DNA from: WRCA01 sp050943575
Lineage (GTDB): Bacteria; Pseudomonadota; Alphaproteobacteria; Rs-D84
DNA: 46,741 bases
Direction of reading: 5' to 3'
Assembly: GCA_050943575.1 (NCBI GenBank)
Contig: JBMNPL010000004.1
Location: 1-46,741, forward strand
In this document: positions 43,022-46,741 of the stretch, in pieces
How positions within the stretch are numbered: position 1 is the stretch's first letter
Layout: every line of letters begins with the position of its first letter
Made by a program: the position numbers and the translations under genes
The notes under the pieces: generated by a model
The model's database searches: none
Told to the model about the DNA's origin: nothing
What the model saw: only the letters and a program-made list of their open reading frames with translations

Positions 43022-45676
43022 ATGAGAAAAATATTTTCAATTTTAATGGTAATAATCGGTTGTTTTACAATAACAAATTTGGATGCTGCGCCTATCTCGT
43101 CCTCCAAGGCGAAAAAGGGTATTTCAGTTGTAAGCAAAGGCGGAACATCTGTTCGTGCCAGAGTTGCACCCACTGGAATTTATGATCAATCATGTTATGA
43201 AGCATATTATGGTTGTATGGATTCATTTTGTGTTGGTGATTCTGCGGTATTAAATATACCAGGTGAACCTGTAACTTTGGATGGAGGTACTTGTGCATGC
43301 AGTAATGATAATCAAGGATTCAAAGATAAAATCGCAAAAATGAATGAGCAATTAAATCAGGCAAATATTCTTAAAACCATAGAAGTTGAAAAAGTAGAAG
43401 CCGGTGCCAAAGCAGATATTATTTTCACAGGCAGCCGAGAATATGACGATTCTGGCAAGGTTGTAGGTCTGGATAAAAAAGATAAAAAAGCCGATCGTCA
43501 AAACTTATTGGCATTATGGGATGATATAGAAGACGACGAAGAAGCCGAGATAGATATTGCGGACTTATCTGGCGCGGAACTTTATTCTGCTGCTAATGAA
43601 TTATGCAAAGAGCAAATGCCAGAAAACTGCAATAAAGATATGAATTTTTTAACATCATTTTATAGTTCACAAATTAAATCTGATTGCAAAGCATTTGATA
43701 ATACAATTGCAAAAATGCAAGCAACAGTAGATGCTGAATATGCATCAGCTGAAAAAGAAGTGCGAGATGCTCGTATGGCTTCATTTGAAACTGCAAACGA
43801 ATATGATCGTGGAACTTGTATGTTGAATTTTCGTAAATGTATGACAGGCGAAGATGTTTGTGGGGCAGATTGGTCCAAGTGTGTGAATTTTATTGCCGCG
43901 GAAAATATGCAAAATAATAAAAGAACCGAAAATGTGTCTGCACAGAAAGTAGAACATATTGCAAAGTATAAAATAACAGATACTACAATGGAAATATTAG
44001 AATCCAAACGCAATATTTGTGAAAACGTTTTGGATAAATGTGTTGCTGTTCGTGATAATGTATGGGATGACTTTTTACGTGAAGTAGCACCAACTTTAAA
44101 AGTTGCTGAATTAAATGTGGAATCAAATTTGCGTCAATCTTGTTTGACTGATATTTCAAATTGTATACAGAAAGCCTGTAAAGACGATATAGAGGGCAAA
44201 GGTGTTGCAACAATGGATGCGTGTTTATCACGTCCTGATATGGCACGATCATTTTGTAAAGTTCAAATTGAAACTTGCGAGCGAATGGAACCATTAATTT
44301 GGGGATATGTTACTGATAAACTAGCATCAATGCGTGTTGATGCCTGCACAACAGAGGTTAAAAATTGCTTAACATCAGAAGATCGTTGTGGCAAAGATTA
44401 TTCAGGTTGTGTTGGGCTTGATACTGATACAATTATTAAAATGTGCCCCGAAGATAAATTAGTTGGTTGTCAAAAAAATGGTGTGTTTTCTTGGAATGAA
44501 GTTGAAAGAATCATCAGTGGAATTATGTTAAATATTGATAATAACTTGCTTGAAGTATGTCAAAATGCGGTTGATGAAGCGATGGTAAAAGTTTGTGGTG
44601 ATACTGAAAGTTGTGATAATTTGATTGTTGAAAATGGCGGATTAAGTTTAAAATATGAAGTTTGTGAATATAAAGCTGATCCAACAGATAATTCCAAAAT
44701 ACTTCCAACAGAGGTTTGTTATACTTCTTTAGAAGCGATACCCGAAGCAAGATTAAAAGATCAGACCAAAAACGGTTTAGCAGGATTTATTAAAAACACT
44801 TTATTCTGGGGTGAAATATCGTATGATTTTGAAAATAATACATTTACATCTTGGGATGAATATAAAGATTCTGTTGGGTTAGCAAGCGGATCAGAAAGCG
44901 AAAAATACGCACGTGAAGGATTTGATTTGGAAATGAAGCAATTGGGAAATTCTGTTACAAATGCGATTAAAACCATTGAATCTGATCCAGTTGTTCAATT
45001 TTGTATGACAGGTCGTGAAGTCCAAGGCATGCGCGATGACAAAGGCAGACTTAAAAAATTGGGCGGTGTTGGCAAGGATTTTGCAAGATTTCCAAATATA
45101 ACACAACAACTTCGTGGAATAATTGCAACCTCTGCATTAATTGCTGCACAAAAAAAATATTCAGAAAAATATGAAGAATTAAATATAAAAATGGCATCTG
45201 ATCAGGTTAAAGCAGCAGAAAAATTAGATGTTGCCGCAACAGGTCAAACATGTTTTGATTTAGCAAAAACTTCTACTTTACCAAAATCCAAAGCCCCAAA
45301 GAAAAGTGATGCTGGTAAATGGGTTGCTGTAGGGACTTTGATAGCGGTTGGTGTTGTAGCATCAATATTTACATTCGGAATAGGGGGAGTTACTGCTTGG
45401 GCTGGTGCTGCTGCTATAGCTGCTGGTAGTGTTGGTGTAGCGACAGTAGGTGGAGCAACCGCTGTTGCAACAACTGGAAATACCAAGGGTGAAGCCCATG
45501 TTGAAAATTGGAATTATAAAGAAAGTGTCACAACTACTTGGAATGCGGATTCTGGGGTTTGTACCAAAGTCAGAGTTTATCAAAACTGCAAAAAAGTAAA
45601 GAAAAACTATTGTAAAGAATGGGAAGAACCAAAAACCGAAACCCAAGAAATTTCATTACGAGGCGACAAGAAATAA
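43022..45676 (+). CDS. Large secreted Cys-rich protein, paralog family member C
   Basis: 884 residues from ATG 43022, preceded by GGAGAAGAG; a longer frame overlapping the previous gene is rejected. Signal peptide MRKIFSILMVIIGCFTITNL with cleavage near DAA-PI. Family motif C58-C65-C70-C91-C93, then EKEVRDARMASFETANEYDR and CMLNFRKCMTGEDVCGADWS, closely matching the same region of the paralog upstream. A C-terminal Ala/Gly-rich hydrophobic stretch (~770-820) resembles its glycine zipper, ending in paired Cys and a Lys-rich tail. Co-transcribed with its paralog. Function unknown. Confidence 0.88.
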   Translation: MRKIFSILMVIIGCFTITNLDAAPISSSKAKKGISVVSKGGTSVRARVAPTGIYDQSCYEAYYGCMDSFCVGDSAVLNIPGEPVTLDGGTCACSNDNQGFKDKIAKMNEQLNQANILKTIEVEKVEAGAKADIIFTGSREYDDSGKVVGLDKKDKKADRQNLLALWDDIEDDEEAEIDIADLSGAELYSAANELCKEQMPENCNKDMNFLTSFYSSQIKSDCKAFDNTIAKMQATVDAEYASAEKEVRDARMASFETANEYDRGTCMLNFRKCMTGEDVCGADWSKCVNFIAAENMQNNKRTENVSAQKVEHIAKYKITDTTMEILESKRNICENVLDKCVAVRDNVWDDFLREVAPTLKVAELNVESNLRQSCLTDISNCIQKACKDDIEGKGVATMDACLSRPDMARSFCKVQIETCERMEPLIWGYVTDKLASMRVDACTTEVKNCLTSEDRCGKDYSGCVGLDTDTIIKMCPEDKLVGCQKNGVFSWNEVERIISGIMLNIDNNLLEVCQNAVDEAMVKVCGDTESCDNLIVENGGLSLKYEVCEYKADPTDNSKILPTEVCYTSLEAIPEARLKDQTKNGLAGFIKNTLFWGEISYDFENNTFTSWDEYKDSVGLASGSESEKYAREGFDLEMKQLGNSVTNAIKTIESDPVVQFCMTGREVQGMRDDKGRLKKLGGVGKDFARFPNITQQLRGIIATSALIAAQKKYSEKYEELNIKMASDQVKAAEKLDVAATGQTCFDLAKTSTLPKSKAPKKSDAGKWVAVGTLIAVGVVASIFTFGIGGVTAWAGAAAIAAGSVGVATVGGATAVATTGNTKGEAHVENWNYKESVTTTWNADSGVCTKVRVYQNCKKVKKNYCKEWEEPKTETQEISLRGDKK

Positions 45677-45797
45677 AAACATCATCTCCTTTGTGATAAC
45701 TCATGCGACTCTTCCCCTTATGTGTCATTCCTGCGCCCTCTTTGTGTCATTCCTGCGCAGGCAGGAATAGGGCTTGCTTTATAAATAAATAAGAGTA
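45677..45797. other. Intergenic stretch with REP-like repeat, no gene
   Basis: Contains the repeat described at 45721-45768 and otherwise AT-rich sequence. No terminator was identified right after the preceding gene. Confidence 0.5.
45721..45768. repeat. REP-like palindrome with a partial tandem copy
   Basis: TGTGTCATTCCTGCGC occurs twice, 23 bases apart. The second copy forms a hairpin, ATTCCTGC-GCAG-GCAGGAAT (45749-45768). The sequence resembles the GTCATTCC...GGAAT palindromic intergenic repeats of many proteobacteria. Confidence 0.75.
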
Positions 45798-45839
45798 TTT
45801 TATACTGGATTTACAAAAAATCTTAAATTAATATTATTG
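45798..45839 (+). pseudogene. GIY-YIG gene remnant
   Basis: 45798-45826 is identical over 29 bases to 46039-46067 inside the intact GIY-YIG gene. The next shared segment starts at 45840 with an offset larger by 148 bases, so this older copy lost 148 bases inside the gene as well as its 5' part. Confidence 0.85.
45810..45837 (+). promoter_or_regulatory. Promoter candidate before the tRNA-Pro fragment
   Basis: TTTACA (45810-45815), 16-base spacer, TATTAT (45832-45837). The -10 box arises at the deletion junction of the GIY-YIG remnant. A transcript would start about at the tRNA fragment and could extend to the intact tRNA. Confidence 0.45.
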
Positions 45840-45848
45840 TTTAACATT

Positions 45849-45884
45849 CGGAGTGTAGCTCAGCCTGGTAGAGTGCTGCGTTCG
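45849..45884 (+). pseudogene. tRNA-Pro 5' half
   Basis: 36 bases identical to the 5' half of the intact tRNA-Pro (46238-46273). It ends within the anticodon, after C34 and G35. The identity also extends 9 bases upstream (45840-45848). It cannot fold to a tRNA by itself. Confidence 0.93.
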
Positions 45885-45993
45885 CCCGTCTTGTTCGCGA
45901 ATATTTCGCAATCAAGCCGAGGTTTTTACCGATGGCTATAAAAAGACGGAGCGTCTCGGCTGTTTTTTGTAACATACGGACGGGAGGAAAATA
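45885..45993 (+). ncRNA. Structured spacer between tRNA-Pro half and GIY-YIG gene
   Basis: About 109 bases rich in nested pairings: CCCGTC (45885-45890) with GACGGG (45979-45984), GCGAA-TAT-TTCGC (45897-45909), AGCCGAG (45915-45921) with CTCGGCT (45955-45961) followed by G and six T, and an alternative AGACG-GAG-CGTCT (45944-45956). The third resembles a terminator, and the outer helix places GGGAGG, the GIY-YIG ribosome site, partly in a stem. Could be an attenuator or an element end; not matched to a known family. Confidence 0.45.
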
Positions 45994-46233
45994 ATGTTTT
46001 ATGTTTACATACTTCAAAGTATAAATGAACCAGAACATTTTTATACTGGATTTACAAAAAATCTTAAGTTAAGATTTGCACAACATAATTCAGGAAAGGC
46101 ACGTCAGACAAATCGTCATAAGCCTTGGAAAATAAAATGTTATTTTGCTTTTGATAATAAAGAAAAAGCAGAAATGTTTGAAAAATATTTGAAAACTCAT
46201 GCTGGGCGTGATTTTCAAAAAAAGCATTTTTAA
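45994..46233 (+). CDS. Small GIY-YIG nuclease
   Basis: 79 residues, the size of free-standing UPF0213-type GIY-YIG proteins. YVYILQS (3-9) supplies the first motif, YTGFTKNLKLRFAQHNSGKA the second with catalytic-type Arg, and EKAEMFEKYLK the conserved Glu region. GGGAGG precedes the ATG. The stop codon lies four bases before the intact tRNA-Pro, and 29 bases of the gene are repeated upstream. Small GIY-YIG domains cut DNA; a role in homing into the tRNA is inferred from the target duplication. Confidence 0.92.
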   Translation: MFYVYILQSINEPEHFYTGFTKNLKLRFAQHNSGKARQTNRHKPWKIKCYFAFDNKEKAEMFEKYLKTHAGRDFQKKHF

Positions 46234-46273
46234 CATTCGGAGTGTAGCTCAGCCTGGTAGAGTGCTGCGTTCG
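46229..46273 (+). repeat. tRNA-Pro 5'-half repeat, copy 2
   Basis: 45 bases identical to 45840-45884, offset 389. Covers the GIY-YIG stop codon and the tRNA 5' half. Confidence 0.95.
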
Positions 46274-46314
46274 GGACGCAGAGGTCGTGGGTTCGAACCC
46301 CGCCACTCCGACCA
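46238..46314 (+). tRNA. tRNA-Pro(CGG)
   Basis: Intact cloverleaf: acceptor CGGAGTG/CACTCCG, encoded CCA, anticodon stem CTGCG/CGCAG with loop TTCGGGA giving anticodon CGG (reads CCG). The 5' half is repeated 389 bases upstream. No promoter is visible directly in front because the GIY-YIG gene ends four bases before. Confidence 0.96.
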
Positions 46315-46329
46315 AGAATTTACCCCTAT

Positions 46330-46677
46330 TTATCTATATTTTACACAATATTTTTTATATTTATTAGCCACGCAGAATTTACAACAATCAATTTCAAAAG
46401 TTTTCCAATTTTCTATCGCGCGTTCTAAAAACTCTTTATCTTTCTTTGGTAAATGATAATATTCTATTGCTTGAAAAGTTAATTTATATTTTTGTTCTTC
46501 CCAAACACAAGGCGGCAAATCGGCTTTAATATGATTTAATGTTTTATGAGCAAGAAAGATATTATCATTCAAAGAATAAATACGTGGCGGTAATAAACAT
46601 TTAGGATAATAATGTTCAATGCTGATTTTATTAGCTGGTATCTTTAATTTAGATAAAAAACAAATTATTTCTTTCAT
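46330..46677 (-). CDS. HNH-like nuclease candidate
   Basis: 115 residues. ISIEHYYPKCLLPP (about 18-31) followed by DNIFLAHKTLNHIKADLP resembles an HNH core (E-H ... N-I-x-L-A-H-K-x-x-N-x-x-K), though the usual Gly after the last Lys is missing. Cysteines near the C-terminus (CCKFC, then YKKYC) could bind zinc. Oriented toward the tRNA-Pro. No partners are visible before the window ends. Confidence 0.65.
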   Translation of the reverse strand: MKEIICFLSKLKIPANKISIEHYYPKCLLPPRIYSLNDNIFLAHKTLNHIKADLPPCVWEEQKYKLTFQAIEYYHLPKKDKEFLERAIENWKTFEIDCCKFCVANKYKKYCVKYR

Positions 46678-46741
46678 TTTTATTTATTAGAATTTTTATC
46701 CATTAGTTTTTAAGTGAGTTAGTATTATATTAAAATCAATC

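Noticed and set aside
45841..46038. 65-residue minus-strand ORF
   Set aside because: Antisense of the tRNA-Pro fragment and hairpin segment; no ribosome site or family.
45885..46273. Group I intron in tRNA-Pro
   Set aside because: An intron would split the tRNA once. Here the 5' half is repeated and a full tRNA follows; no core helices or guide pairing were recognised. Cannot be fully excluded without a covariance search.
46064..46315. Minus-strand ORF with the FEPTTSASRTQ stretch
   Set aside because: This is the antisense translation of tRNA-Pro, a common false ORF, and it overlaps the GIY-YIG gene.
1..46741. CRISPR arrays, rRNA genes and complete insertion sequences
   Set aside because: No spaced direct-repeat array, rRNA-like sequence or transposase was seen.

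Overview
The window looks like a chromosomal segment of an AT-rich alphaproteobacterium. The ribosomal proteins, EF-Tu, SecY and L17 read as alphaproteobacterial (inference from protein sequence; no tree was possible). An uncultured, possibly gut- or host-associated lineage with a reduced genome would fit, but the species cannot be named from the sequence.

Layout. (1) 1-1851: tRNA-Gln(CTG) with promoter and terminator, overlapped antisense by a large serine recombinase whose frame runs off the left edge. (2) 1852-9624: an accessory, leftward cassette encoding a kinase-fold fragment, a possible GrpE-like protein, a long Hsp70, an AAA+ ATPase, a membrane-anchored J-like protein, a small membrane protein and a phospholipase-D-type nuclease. 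(3) 9625-12680: small accessory genes (GNAT acetyltransferase, lipoprotein, Cys-rich peptide) between two copies of an ~88-bp promoter/leader repeat; the second copy drives a DUF1015 gene. (4) 12711-30986: a str-S10-spc-alpha superoperon from rpsL to rplQ, with a strong promoter, a structured leader, a hairpin after tuf and a final terminator. It has an extra 73-residue membrane-protein gene between rplO and secY and lacks adk and rpmJ. (5) 31014-36632: an unknown membrane protein, a large secreted Cys-rich protein, a small unknown protein, and clpP-clpX. (6) 36754-45676: three large secreted paralogs sharing a Cys signature (C-x6-C-x4-C-x(9-20)-C-x-C), interleaved with infA, tRNA-Arg and secG. 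(7) 45677-46741: a REP-like palindrome, a tRNA-Pro locus rearranged by a small GIY-YIG nuclease unit, and an HNH-like ORF.

Three themes stand out. All three tRNA genes carry integration or duplication scars: a recombinase reading through tRNA-Gln, a duplicated 3' end plus terminator at tRNA-Arg, and a duplicated 5' half ending inside the anticodon at tRNA-Pro. The Hsp70/AAA+/J-like/GrpE-like cassette beside a recombinase looks like a mobile-island chaperone machine of unknown purpose. The Cys-rich secreted proteins look like a lineage-specific envelope family.

Limits: all calls come from reading the sequence. No database search, structure prediction or covariance analysis was run.
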